Origin: Plectrocnemia conspersa
Lineage: Eukaryota; Arthropoda; Insecta; Trichoptera; Polycentropodidae
Direction: 5' to 3'
Length of the DNA: 64,000 nucleotides
Assembly: GCA_009617715.1 (NCBI GenBank)
Contig: VTFK01000143.1
Coordinates: forward strand, 620,001-684,000
This document shows, one piece after another, positions 35,059 through 47,489 of the stretch. Within the stretch, counting starts at the first letter, position 1, and the number at the start of each line of letters is the position of its first letter. The notes below the pieces were generated by a model, which did not search any database, was not told where the DNA came from, and was given only the letters and a program-made list of their open reading frames with translations. A program made the position numbers and the translations under genes.

Positions 35059-36180
35059 ATGCCTGCACTACACTCTCTGGAAGTTGGCCAAGATTGGCCA
35101 AGGACGAAAAATATAATAGGTTACTTCGGGATTATTTCGGTCGAGTTCAGTTCTGCCCGCTCTAAAATCTATCGGAAGTTGGAAGAGGTTACCGAGAACT
35201 GGAGGTAAAGTGGGGGTAATTCAGTCGACTTGGCCAGCTTCGAGCGCTTCCGAACATTATCGGCATTATTTCCGAGTCAAAGGGACCGAAGTCGGAGCTG
35301 CTCTTTCGAGCGCGAGCGGTGAGATACTTCCCCTTTCGCTCTCTCGCGTGTTAAGTGACGAGTGAGAGAGATAATGATATGGTGTTTCGCAAACTGAGAT
35401 AGAACGAGTAGCTCGGTTCAATTTCAGTATGCGCGTAGGCGTCCTATGGTTAACACGCACATTGAGCGCTTCATCGTGGTCACGTGATCAAGTTATAATA
35501 CCACATGCTTATCGGGGACTTAAACAGACTCTTACTGACATCTTTGAATATTTTAGGGCACCAAAAGGGATTAATTATATTTTTGCTAGTATATTCTTCT
35601 AACATATATCGTTATTCTATTTTTTTCATATAAAATTAAATAATTAAAAAATAATTAGTGGTACTTGATTTTGTTAAAAAAATCGTTTCGAATATCCTTA
35701 TGTACTTACCTAGATTTCGGTTTATATAAATGTTACACCATAACAAATTCCCATTTAAAATCGATGGCGACAAATTCTGGGATAGTCACACATATGGTGT
35801 TCGTATTCTGAAATATCATTTTTATGCCTTATGGCATTTTGCAAAAGCCGACAAAGATTTTGCGTGAATTGAATATTTATGACCGAAAAGTTTTCACTGA
35901 TATTGTATTGGTGAGTGCCTACACAAACTTTTATAATTATCAGTAGCGTAATTTTAATAATATGACAATTTAAAAATTGCGAATATTTGGCACATTATCG
36001 ATCGCGCGCATATATGCCAACTGTACGTGACAGCAGCCGCCGTCCGGACATCATTCACGCCGCGAAGCGCGGGCATATGAAATTTGCGACAGTGTGGTTG
36101 CTTACTCGAAGTCGTAGATCTCGGCTAACTTCAGTTGTAACTTCGGTTCAGACAACTTTCAGAGAGTGTAGTGCAGGCAT
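35059..36180. mobile_element. non-autonomous TIR element T1, copy 2
   Basis: It runs from ATGCCTGCACTACACTCTCT to AGAGAGTGTAGTGCAGGCAT, here perfect complements over 20 bp. It is colinear with copy 1, in the same orientation and about 3.2 kb downstream, with small indels (about 1,122 against 1,057 bp). The plus frame 35987-36211 straddles the right end and is not a gene. It is slightly better preserved at the TIRs than copy 1. Confidence 0.8.
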
Positions 36181-36189
36181 CACTATTGT

Positions 36190-37795
36190 CGATAGAAAAA
36201 GATTTACTTAAAAAATACAAAATCGAACAAATTTATTCGATTCAAAAAAAAATTCAAAAAAAGCGATAGAAGGAATGCCCTCGCATATAAATTAATTATT
36301 TTGAAAATTCATGTAACTAGTTTCAATTTATTCAATAATACTATCATAAGTTAATTTAATCGTACTATTTATTTATGGTGTTATAGGTTAATTCTTTTTT
36401 TCATAACTTTTCTTTATGACTTTAGACTTTGTCTGGTAATCTTTAATCAGGTTACAACGGAAGATTTAAAATAAATAAATGTATGTATGAAATATAGAAG
36501 AATGATATATAAAAAAAATTAACGTAAATGTCAAATTCGTCATATCTTATTTGTGGACTGAATTTTTTTCCACGCCTAGTCTCCTGTTTTAAAAGTCACG
36601 GGACGCCACTGATGGTAATGTTATATAAAGTTCTCGTATTGAGATTATTAACTAGTAAGTAGGCGATTCGAATTCTGCTTGAGAAGTTCCTCAATCAAGT
36701 CGACCACCTAGCTCAATTCGGAACATGTGCCGTTATCGAGTCGGCCGAAGGAATTTGCCCTTTTGGGGCAACTTTACACGCGTGCGATACATCCCCGCAA
36801 TTTCACATATAAAGTCATAAACGTAACGGGCGATAATTGAGACGAGATTGTTACCTTTTGTGCTTTTTTTACGCTGTTTTGAATGTTGCCAAAGTATACG
36901 GAACGTCGTTGTTCTGTCGAAATACAATAATTGCACGTTTCATGCCCCGATACGATCTAGCATTTAATCATTTGCGTCACGAAATGGATCGAATTTAGTT
37001 TTTTGGACTGGCGTTTCGCAATAGAGAATCGCACTACATTCGCGCGCTTCTTTCGTCATCTATTAATCCTCGTTTAGTGCAGTTAATCAAGGGGTTAATT
37101 GATTAATTGCATTACTTGTGACAATCGCCTACGTCGTTAGACAACGATAGGGGAAAAAATCATTGGGTCGGAGATTGCTCGTGTGCTGTCGACGCGTCAG
37201 CAACGCTGCGCACGCCCCGCGACTTTCGCGGCGGTGATAATTCGATTTGTGCCTTCGAAGTGGTACAGTGTGAATCGGAACGATTTAATGCGCAATTGCC
37301 GCAAACACATTCCGCGACACAAAGGACCTCTTAATCTGATGAATGGAAGCGCGTTCGAAGCGCGCTTAATATTATCTTCGGTTGAAAGCGTGCAAGTTCG
37401 GGCAATAAATAAACGAGGCGATTCATTCGGCTGCTTACCAGGTGCAGTGGGAAAATCCGTAAAAATACCTCACTATGTACGCGCTTGGCTCTTAAATCAG
37501 TGCTCGCCAACATTTGTCAGTCCTGGCCGACGTTTCGCTGTAAGCGCTCACCGCGTAAATTAATCGTTCCATATTGAAAAAGATTGATAACAGCGGTCGT
37601 ACTCTTACGCCGCGATAAAACGAACAATGTTTATCTCAACATCTGTTTATCCGTTGACAAATCTGAACATTTAATGTAAAAAATGTCAGATAAAAAAATA
37701 CCGGCAATGACTTCTTACAAAGTAAGCTACCGTATTGCACTTGAAGGAAAAGCATTTTTGAACTCTCTTCAAAAAATGATTGATTAGAATCAGCT
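36190..37795. other. non-coding, GC-balanced unique DNA at 36650-37640
   Basis: The plus frame 37183-37563 (126 codons) is the longest here. It lacks any family resemblance, repeats or splice support, so I do not call it. The block may be conserved non-coding DNA. Confidence 0.45.
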
Positions 37796-38885
37796 ACTAG
37801 GGTAGGTCAATAAGTCTTTACAAAACAATAGAAAAACACATTATTTTGGGTTGATTAATTGTTATTTCTCAACATAGTTTCCTTTTATCTCGATACACTT
37901 CGCCTAGCGACTTTTCAAAAGTAAGATTCGCCTAGCGTCTGTTTCGGCGACGAAGTCCTCATTCGACATGAATCTTTTTCCGGCGAACCATTTCTTTATG
38001 TTTGGAAACAGAAAAAAAGGGGCCAAATCTAATGAATTTGCCTTAACTGCACAAATATGTACCCGTGCATTATCTTAATGGATTAACACTTTTTTCTCGG
38101 CCAAATATGAGCTCATGTTCTTGATTTTTTCACTCAACCGGTCCAATAACAATGCATATACTCTCCATTTATCGTTAATCGATGTGAATGACTCTGCGTG
38201 CATTTCCAAAAAACCGATTTCACCGTTTTCGCCTTCTTCTTCAGAGCCAGATCGTGTTCAGAAACTCACTGTTTCGACTGTTTGTCTCTAGAGTGTAGTG
38301 GTAGATCAATGTTTCATAAACGGTATCGACGCAGAAACTCGTTAGAATTGCGAATTGCTTATTCTGCACTGTGAGAAAACGCGGCACCCATCTTCCAATA
38401 TCTTTTTCATACCCAATATTTCGTGCAAAATTAAAACCACTGAGCCATATGATATGCACGTGGGCTCAACAAGTTCGCGCACTTCAAGACCATATCGAAA
38501 ATTTTGTCGATCATTTTTAGCGTAGTCACCTCAAGTAGACGTCCTGAACAATGTTCATCACTTGTGAATGTACGACCATTCACATAATTGTAAACGGTTT
38601 TAAACGGCGGTGTAGATGTTCCATAAATTTTATCCAACTCGGTTTTCATTTCTTTTGGTGTTTTGCCTTTCAAATGAAAGTGTTTAATCACTACATAAAA
38701 CTAGTTTTTTTCATTGATCGAAAATAACAAAGGTTGTTTGCTTTAATCGATTGTAAAAATGAAATGACGTAATGGAAATGACTGACAATTTGACAGCAAA
38801 TTGACAGATAATACTTTTTAGAAACAAACTTGTTTTATTACTACTAGCGCCATCTCTTAGATGTACCTAAAGTATCTGGGTTTAA
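37796..38885 (-). pseudogene. degenerate mariner transposon, minus strand
   Basis: The minus strand starts with a mariner N-terminal HTH region (FHLKGKTPKEMKTELDKIYG, then GRLLEVTTLKMIDKI; 38691-38440). It continues in another frame with GRWVPRFLT and YETLIYHYTLE (38400-38290), with Tyr where mariners have the first catalytic Asp in TVDETW. The next piece reads DNARVHICA, and an internal deletion follows. The C-terminus has KKWFAGKRFMSNEDFVAETDA (about 37995-37935) and ends CIEIKGNYVEK before a stop. Stops, frameshifts and the lost Asp make it inactive. The ends (TAGGTCAATAAG at 37803; complement TAGGTACATCTAAG near 38860) look like weak TIRs. Confidence 0.85.
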
Positions 38886-41800
38886 ATATCATATGAAGCC
38901 TAGTGTTTTACAATTTCTGTCATATCTGGGAGATCGGAATTAGTGGTTATTATATAATTATCACAGATTCGGTTTTACTTGATTCCACAATCTCACGGAT
39001 GACTATCGTGGTGAATAATTAAATATTGTGTGTGGGTTCTTCGTAAATCACCGTAACCGCGGTAATATAAGGATGAACGTGACAAAAGACGGACTGAACG
39101 GACCACCACAATAGCCCTCGTTATGTCCAGAATGGTTGCGGAAACAATAAACCATCGGACCATAAAAAAAGCACCGTTAACATTTAGTCCGTTGCACAAT
39201 TCGACCTTCGATATATGTCCATCAAGCAAATGACATTCTCAAGAGGCGTGAACATATTTCGTTGGTTGAATTGAAACGAAAAAAATATATCACTCGTCGA
39301 CAAATTAGTTAATTGAACTTCGTTTGTTCTATATTCAATACCGGTATGTTTGCAGTTCTCTTGCTATTATATAAAGCAAGTTACTACTTGTATAAACGCC
39401 ATATTTTTATCACTGTAATATTTTTATCGGTGTAACGTTTTACATCCTAGACGTTTTACATTAGACAATGTTGTTTCATTTTACTTTTGGCGTGAGAATA
39501 TCGGTTCGATTTATTTTTCGATAATGGCTGGTTTGTTTTTATTACATTGTACTATGATTCTATATTACTGATCCGTATTCTAATATAATTTTAAGTGAAT
39601 ACATTTTTAAAAAAATGATACAGTATTCTCTCAATATTCTGGACTAATGACTTTAAACTATTTTTTAGTTTTAAAATACTAGATATTTCTAATACTGTCT
39701 GTTATTTTACATGTTTAGTACATATCATTTTTTCAAGAAAATGTGTGATTTTTAGTTATTATTGCGAATCTTTTAACGATTTTTGAACATCGGTATAATT
39801 TTTGTAATCGTTGACTTGATATAATTTTATTATATTTCATAGTAAATGAAATTTCTTGCACCGCTATCTTTCCAAATGATTAATAATATATATTTCTAAA
39901 ACATCTTTTAAAATCATGAAAATGTATTACGATATATTACGATACATGTAATGTGAATATAAATGAAAATCCGAACCTTTTTTTTTATTAATTAATTTTT
40001 AATAAGCTAAATGTAACATTGTTATATACATACGCGTATTTATAGAAAATAGTAAATTTCAAGATAAGATACTATGATTTTACACGTTATTAACTGAATA
40101 GTACCAATATTTTTAATTATCGTGGTTTTATAAATGGGTGACTTGGCTCATTTTTTCATTTCACGCATTTATCGGCTATGATAATCTTCTGGAAATTCAT
40201 TCACTGATTAAAAAAGTAATAGCGATAGAGTAGCCTTGCACAAATGATTAAACACATAATGATTTTTAATACCAGGTGTTCCATAAAGAGATAAATTATT
40301 ATTATTATTTTATTATTTTTTCGGTATTATATTACGTTTGAATGGGTTGTACTGAAATATTTCCCAAGAAACTGACTTCTGACTGTTGATATTAAATGGC
40401 GAAGCTTCAATTATTAGGCCTTTCAGAGAATAACTGGAAATAACCTAGATAGGTATAAATTAAAAATTATTACAAAGAACACATACAATTTAATAGTAGT
40501 TATTTGCGTATTTTACTTTATAACTCATATTTTCCGCAAATTACTCCACTTAACAGCGACTCACCGGTGAGTCACTTGTTGATTATATTTTTTAATTATT
40601 AAAGATTATTGTCATAGCTTCATTTATCAGTAAACCAAGCATTTTATATTTATTTTTAGAAAGAGATACTGACGTGTGAAAAGAAATAATAAACAATTAT
40701 CTATGGAACGTGATAATTATATATATTTTTATACATGGAGTACTATTTTTCTGAAAAAAAAGCAAGTTCATGCTGTATGCTTAATTACCATGATACGTAA
40801 AATTGACTTGCATTTTTTTTTAACAATTTGCCCCTCCTTTCTTTTCATATAACATTCAAATCCAATGGATTATACTTTATTCTTTATTTTTTATGGATTT
40901 ATTATACACCCAGGATATAACGCAGGTGTAAAATCTATGTTTATAAAGGTGCAAAGAAATAATCGCTAACAGTCGTTCTTAAACGCCGAATGAGTCACAC
41001 CGTTTGAGAAGCGCCTGCGGGGTGTAACAACGAGATCAGAGGAAGGAAAGGTATACAATGCTCGCGTCGGTTGCAGATGCGCCGCCACAGATACACGTAT
41101 GTGTATGCATAAATATTCCGGATTACACGCTGTAGTTCATCCTGTGGGAAACGCTCGGGAACAGTATAAAAATGTTTGTCCCATTAGCGACGCGGTAGTA
41201 GATTAAAAAGTGCTGAAATGCAAATTATCGCGGTTGCACACATCCTCGATGGGGGAAAAAGATGAAAAAAAATAGAGCTCGAAAGAAACCTTCACATAAT
41301 CGAATGAATTCAGTGTGTCTAGTGCCGTGCGCTTAATCGAATGGCAATTAAATAGTTAAAAACGTTTGCATCTACATAGATTTATGCGTTTCTCGTCGTG
41401 TGCGATAATTTTCCGAGCGTAAAGAGTTAACGCTTTTGCGGTATGTACGTTTCAGAAAATAACGATCTAATAACACAGTACGAGTATTTGACCTGATTTT
41501 TTTTATTGAATGATCGTTAAATATTTATTATGCAATATAATATTATATTATTATATTTTGGTTATGATTTAACCGTAAATCACAACGCTTATGTTTAATA
41601 TAGTTCAATTAATCGATTTATGCGATTGCGGCGGTTGATTTTTAAGTATACGTTATATAAGAAAATATTGAATAACTTTAATTGGTTGTATTCGGAAGGA
41701 GATTCAAATATATTTTAACTTACCACTAAGGTTTCTTGTATTTCTTGCCATTTTAATATCTAAAATAAGACTATCCTCTAAAATTCAGTCACATTCCTTT

Positions 41801-42135
41801 TGCCAACAAACCATGTACATGCAAATTAATTGTTAAATGAAGCAGTGTTCGCCAAGTTAGTAACAGGATACGATCACTTACCTAATGCAGCTTCGTCACG
41901 TACTTGATTGATCTTATGGAATTTAAGAATGAAAAACTTGCAACAAAAAATAAATCACTATCTTTGTTAAATCTTGTTTTTTCATAAGCTATGTTCTATG
42001 TCTAAAATCTTAATTATAAATGACTTTCTGATTATTTTTAGTATCATAACCAAAGCATAAATATACTCAAAAAAGCAAAACCACGTCAAAAACATTTTTG
42101 CTTAAAATTTAGTATTATATGTAGTATGGATTAGG
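38886..42135. other. non-coding, no gene recognised
   Basis: 38940-39300 and 40970-41460 are GC-balanced and unique; the rest is AT-rich. The minus frame 38993-39229 has no recognisable homology. Confidence 0.5.
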
Positions 42136-42480
42136 TTGTTGTGCGAAAACTAGCGGTGCACTCGATTATTTTTATAATTACAATTTTTTTTGTATAAATA
42201 TGTTATGTAATTGGCCGTAGTGTGTGCAATGTGATATGTTTATGCGTCTGTTTTCCTCGGCCTTCTAAGGGTCGTCACGGTCTAGTAGGCTCAGCTTCGC
42301 TGAATTCTGATTTATTCCAAGTCGGGAGCGGAGCAATAGTTGTGAATGAAGTGGCAGAAGTGAGTGGTTTAGTAAGGCAGTTATAATTATAATAGAATCG
42401 GTCTCTTCCGACCTCTGACCAATGTTATTGTCCAATAAAAATCTTATTATACTGTATGACTAAAATTTGTTGTAACGTCG
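42136..42480 (+). mobile_element. possible solo LTR or similar promoter-bearing repeat
   Basis: A compact block differs from its surroundings. It has a TGTTGTGCGAAAAC start, a GC-richer body, and CAATAAAAATC near the 3' end (about 42433), like an LTR R/U5 border. No second copy, internal domain or target duplication is visible, so this remains a weak guess. Confidence 0.2.
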
Positions 42481-42655
42481 TTGTTCTATGAAATGTGTAA
42501 TCCGAGAATGTGGTGCTTGAGTACATGTTCGCATATTGCATCGACTTTTTAGTGCATCGGTAAGACGAAGATATTTGGGCACCGACCCTTGCTATTATTT
42601 AAGTAATGTCCACAGTTTTTAAGCAAGTGATTTGAACTGTTAATGGATACTGTTA

Positions 42656-43573
42656 GCTTCATAAGATTCCCATGTCGTCTGGACGAAGTACCGTTACACG
42701 AAATAGCATGCTTTATCTCCTTCTTCGTTGCGTGTGACACCCCTCCCACTTCTATTTCTAGGGGATCAGCATCAGTTTTGGATTGTTAAATGAATTAATT
42801 TGATTAACCTACAATACCACTAACTTTATTACATAATTTTGCTACTTATCTATCTGATTTTTTTTAATTTTGCGCAGAATTTCAATTTTTTTAAAAATAA
42901 ATATAATTATTATAGACATTATTAAATGTGTTCCTACTATTGTTGTTTCCAAAAGCAATAAAATATTTGTATTTATTATAAGAAAAGAGCATTATTATAT
43001 AATAAAAATAAAATGGTGAATATTTCTTTAGAAGCGCAGGATAACACCCCCACGGTGTATGGCTGAGAGGCAAATAGTAGTGGATTCTAATTAGAATGCA
43101 ACGGTAAACCGTCGGCTTCATAAGATTCTCATGTCATCTGGACGAAGTACCGTTACACGAAAGAGCATGCTTTATCTCTTTCTTCGTTGCATACGACACC
43201 ACTCCCACTTTTATTTCTAGGGGATCGGCGTCAGTTCTGGATTGTTAAATGAATAAATTTGATTAACCTACAATACCACTAACTTCATTCCATAATTTTA
43301 CTACTTATGTATCTGATTTTTTTTTAATTTTGTGCAGAATTTTAACGATATTTTAAATAAATATAATTATTATAGTCATTATTAAATGTATTCTTACTAC
43401 TTTTGTTTCCAAAACCAATAAAATATTTATATTTATTATAAGAAAAGAGCATTATTATATAATACAAATAAAATGGTAAATATTTCTTTAGAAGTGCAGG
43501 GTAACACCCCCACGGTGTATGGCTGAGAGGCAAATAGTAGTGGATTCTAATTAGAATGTAACGGTAAACCGTC
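42656..43573. repeat. tandem duplication, two units of 459 bp
   Basis: Unit 1 (42656-43114) and unit 2 (43115-43573) begin GCTTCATAAGATTC and run colinear with scattered substitutions to GGTAAACCGTCG. Shared marks include GGACGAAGTACCGTTACACG, CACCCCCACGGTGTATGGCT and TTTCTAGGGGATC. Minus-strand frames starting at 43121 and 43533 are duplicated shadows, not genes. Divergence shows the duplication is not an assembly duplicate of identical reads. Confidence 0.85.
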
Positions 43574-43645
43574 GAGCTCGATAGGGAATCTTATGATGCA
43601 AACCGTTGAGCTCGATAGGGAATCTTATGATGCATACTGTTAAAT
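43574..43645. repeat. 35-bp tandem pair, inverted relative to the 459-bp unit start
   Basis: ACCGTYGAGCTCGATAGGGA followed by ATCTTATGATGCA occurs twice in a row. Its GAATCTTATGA is the reverse complement of the TCATAAGATTC that opens each 459-bp unit, so the composite has inverted ends. Confidence 0.7.
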
Positions 43646-43649
43646 ATAC

Positions 43650-46155
43650 AATATCGTTTTTTTTGTTTATTTTTTTGTAAATAAAAATACTCTACGGGTC
43701 TAAAGAGAACGGATTTTGTAGAACTTCTCAATTTATCTCTTGATTTACTTATTACTTTTTCTTGGCGTCTTAGTGTCTAATTGTTGACAATAAATCTGCA
43801 ATACTCGTTTAACCTGGATTTGAACAATTTACGATTATTAACCCTACTTTTGGTTTTGATTTATATAAAGCCATTGTGTTTTTCGTTCAATTTTCATTTA
43901 AAAAAATATATGGAGGTCTTGCGTTGACTACAATAAAAAATATTTTTTTAATTATATGGAGATAACTCATATTTTGTTAAAATATCAATTATTTTACCTT
44001 TATCAATGCGACTTAAATGCTGCTGCACTGTATTTTTCCAATGCTTTTCCGATTAAGCAAGTAATCGTAAAATTCGTCGTTTTGATTTCGTGATAACTTT
44101 TACTTTTATGTTGCTTAATAAAAATATTTTATATGTTTATTGTGAAAGTACTACCTAGAAAGTAGGTGCTTTTGAAGGCAATTTTCGGCTTCTTATATTT
44201 CTTGTATGTATAAAAAGGGCTGAAGGAACTTATACCTTAAGTATGTCAGTACATACATCTGAAACAACTGTAGTTTAGTTTAGATTCATTATTTAAGCTC
44301 GATTTTTTTTTTTTTTTTATAAATATTTTCCAGAGTCCGAATTTGTCCTCTCTTAACTGTGCTTAGATCAAAAGGAGCTTTCATTGCAGGATGCGTCCTT
44401 CGTCAATTCCAGACTTTTATGTTTTCTTTAACAATAAAATAAAAGGTGTTGCTTAAAAATAAGTAAACTAATAGTACTATATTCAAATATTATAAACTAA
44501 ACTCAAATATGTGCATATAAATATATATGCAAAAATATAAATATGTATATATAATAAGGTCGACATAAAGCAGGCTGTAACGTTTCAGACTTGTAACCCA
44601 GAGGCCGCAGGTTCCTGCCACGGCAGCAGAATCAAATTTTTTTTAATAAAAATGCGCTATTATTAAAATCTGGCCAAGCTGCATAGTAATTTATATACTA
44701 ATTTATACACATTACACAATAATTTATATTTAATTATATACTAGATGTCACCGATTCTCGGACTTGATGGTTGACAAGTTACAATGAAATATTAATTAAT
44801 TAAATACATGTATATTTATGTGTGCTATTTTTAGAAACGAAAAGCTTTAAAAGACTTGAAATATGAGCTTTTCAATTTATATATTTTCATAAATATTATT
44901 AATTGCACCTTTTATAATATATACTTAAAAAGCATATTTCACTTCATTGAAAGGAGCTCAGCTTTAATTAATAAGTTCGACCTATATAAAGTTTTTTTTA
45001 TTTTATATTCCAATTGACCTTACTCCCCGCCAATTGAACGAACGCCTTTGAACTCTTTTTGCCACGTATATCCAAGGGTCGTTATTTTACAGCTTACAGA
45101 CCATAAATGGCCCGTCGCTCATTTACTACATACGCTTCATTAGTTATCGTTGTTATCAAGGCTTCAGTGTAGCATAATTTATTTAGTAAAAGTCGAAGCT
45201 TCATCTTTGTAAATCTGTATCGTTTAGAATGCAAATATGCTTATAAATAAATAAATATTGTATTCACGTCAACATTTTTATCGTCGAATTAGAATCCCGA
45301 GTCCCATTTGGGAACAGATTTCGCGATACTGCGAGGGTAAAATAAAAATACACATACACCAAACGGATCGTGTTCCATTTCTGATAAAACAAAAAATCTG
45401 TCGACGTCCATTTCACGCAGGTCCACCTAACAGCGATTCTGTCAAGTTTGTACTTTATAGCCAGACTTATCACGACCGCACCACCGACCATTGTGCAGAT
45501 CACTCCCCCTTGATCCCACCCGTTTGATGCGGCTGCTGACCCGACAGTCGCAAAAAACCTGTTTTTTCGGGTTTGTTAGCGCATCCGCTACATACGTACG
45601 TACGTACACACCCACCCCCTTCGCTTCGTGTGTGAGGACTTTATCCCGCTAGGGATATTTCATTATCCACGGATTAAACGATACGATCGCGGCGGGAGGA
45701 CGAGTTTTATGGCCCGTCTGATAAAACGTTGATTTTTTGCACGTTTTGATTTAATTAAAATACATGTGGACAGCGGCGGTGTTAACGCCTGAAAATAGGT
45801 GTGTTTCATGTTTATTTTTGTCGGAATGATACGACGACGATAAATAAGTGAGTCGTTCAAATGCAAAAGTGAGAATTTTTTCAGGAATCACGAAAACGTG
45901 TAATTAAATTAAAAACCAAATTTTTCAAACAAAACTTTGTATTAGTTAATTCATAAAAAAATCATTCAGTACTCAAACGTTCAACTTATGAAACTTTTCA
46001 TTTTGTATTTCAGTTCAAGTAATTGTCTTCCATTGCACCTTACTCACATAATATATTCTTGATATATTTATACATGTTATGTTACAGTGACGTTAAAAAT
46101 GAACAATATAATGAATCGTAAACGGACATTTGCTCTCGGGACGATTACTCTCAGG
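43650..46155. other. non-coding, with a tRNA-like SINE fragment
   Basis: AT-rich to about 45000; 45030-45880 is GC-balanced and unique, with a short CGTACGTACGTACAC microsatellite near 45594. The open frames at 45258-45527 and on the opposite strand have no family resemblance. Confidence 0.5.
44565..44650 (+). repeat. tRNA-like SINE head fragment
   Basis: AAAGCAGGCTGTAACG resembles a degraded A box. CCGCAGGTTCCTGCCAC resembles a B box (GGTTCRANNCC) and is followed by a T-run. The spacing of about 35 bases between the boxes fits a tRNA-derived promoter. Too degraded for a functional tRNA call. Confidence 0.4.
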
Positions 46156-46373
46156 ACAAATATTCATTGATTTTTAATAAGTGCTTTGTTAAAAATAGCA
46201 ATTAAATTTCACTACCAAAAGCATATTATATTATTCACATGCCTAAAATTTTGTTATTCGTTTCAATATTTTTTTCACTAAAGATAATTACTTCTAAAAT
46301 CCAAAAATTAAGAAGTGTATAATTTAATTACTATTTTTAACGAAGCACTTATTAAAAATCAATGAATATTTGT
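46156..46373. mobile_element. MITE with 53-bp terminal inverted repeats
   Basis: The arms 46156-46208 and 46321-46373 are reverse complements at 51 of 53 positions and start ACAAATATTCATTGATTTTT. The whole element is 218 bp with no coding capacity. Target-site duplication is not evident. Confidence 0.85.
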
Positions 46374-46549
46374 TAAAATCGATGCATTGTTATAATATTA
46401 AAAGTTTTGAAAAATCATTAAAATATTTACATTGTATCAAAAGATACACAAAATATACAAATTTCGCATACTTGTGGTACAGATTTGCCCGTTTTAACGC
46501 ATTGGGCGTACACTTGTCAAGTTACAACGGAAGATTTAATTAAAAATAC

Positions 46550-46890
46550 TTAGATTATTTATATTTTCACTGGTAAATATACATATAAATCTACTGGTGA
46601 AAATGTATTCCGATATAATTTCACTGAAATTAAATATTGTTGAGATAGATTCGAGACTGTTTTTTTTAATGTAGATTTTCTCTGAAGAATAAACCGATAA
46701 TTTCTGGTTCAGCTTTTTCCGGGGGGGGGGGGGAGGGGCAAAAGCTGGCCATTCAAAAGTCGTTTTTTATATTTCGATTTCATTAAGATTCATAGTATTT
46801 CATTAAATGCCGTGCATTTTTCTCGCCGAATTCAAGGGGAGAAATGCCCGCCACCTGCCCCCATCCTCCCAAATGACGTCCCTACAGTTC
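46550..46890 (-). repeat. dispersed repeat family R1, copy C
   Basis: Reverse orientation relative to copies A and B: TTTCACTGGTAAATATA motifs, then a G13-type run at about 46722-46734, then the complement of the ATGCATGTCATTTAATG module and of GAATTTGGCC. Confidence 0.6.
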
Positions 46891-47171
46891 ACATTGATAC
46901 GTTGCCTGCGATTTTTCAGATATTTGAAGTAAAGATTTGAAACCAGATATGTATTTTTAACATTTATTTATTCAAGTATCTTTTTACATAAATTTATAAC
47001 TACTTATTAAAAAATAGTATTTTTTGGAGAGTAAGTTTTTTCCCGTATGAAGCATAAAATAAAACAAATTTTAGACGAGAGTCTAAAATACTTCGCAACT
47101 CTGATTCCATTATTAAACCAGATATTGATGCACTGATATCGAAAATAAAGCTTAGTATTCACATTAAGAAT
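46890..47171. other. short non-coding spacer
   Basis: AT-rich, nothing recognised. Confidence 0.5.
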
Positions 47172-47365
47172 AATATTATTGAAATCTCGCGATTCATCGC
47201 GATTAATATCATACTTACTGTCCAATATTTCGGCTGCGATGCTTCAGCCATGGTCACGAATTTTCCGCAACATCGAAAAATTTGTGACCATGGCTAGAGT
47301 ATCGCAGCTGAAATATCGGAAAAGTAAGTTTTAATCGCGATGAATCTCGAGATTTCAATAATATT
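47172..47365. mobile_element. foldback/MITE element with arms of about 90 bp
   Basis: It begins AATATTATTGAAATCTCG and ends with the complement. The arms match closely over GATTCATCGCGATTAA, ATATTTCRGCTGCGATRCT and AGCCATGGTCAC, with a few mismatches and a small indel. The centre is at about 47268. The arms meet almost without a loop. Confidence 0.85.
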
Positions 47366-47489
47366 TCTCTAAAAACCATAATATGATGTTATATTTTATG
47401 TAAAAAGAAAATCTGATATGAAAGTAGAAAATAAAAATAAAATCATATATGAAAATAAAAATCCAAAAGGTAGGACAATGACTGTGAAT

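Noticed and set aside
35987..36211. Open frame of 74 codons
   Set aside because: Lies across the right end of the T1 element and is repeat sequence.
37183..37563. 126-codon plus-strand open frame
   Set aside because: No domain, no splice context and a dense overlapping minus frame; GC-balanced non-coding DNA explains it.
42891..43533. Two similar minus-strand frames (PLSHTPWGCYPALLKKY)
   Set aside because: They are identical because the 459-bp unit is duplicated; they have no start context or homology and the rest is A/T low complexity.
44565..44650. Possible functional tRNA gene
   Set aside because: A and B boxes are degraded and no acceptor stem can be formed; a SINE head is more likely.
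46720..46736. G13 run as a possible G-quadruplex regulator
   Set aside because: The matching C-runs in other R1 copies (27985, 14236) show it is part of the repeat family.
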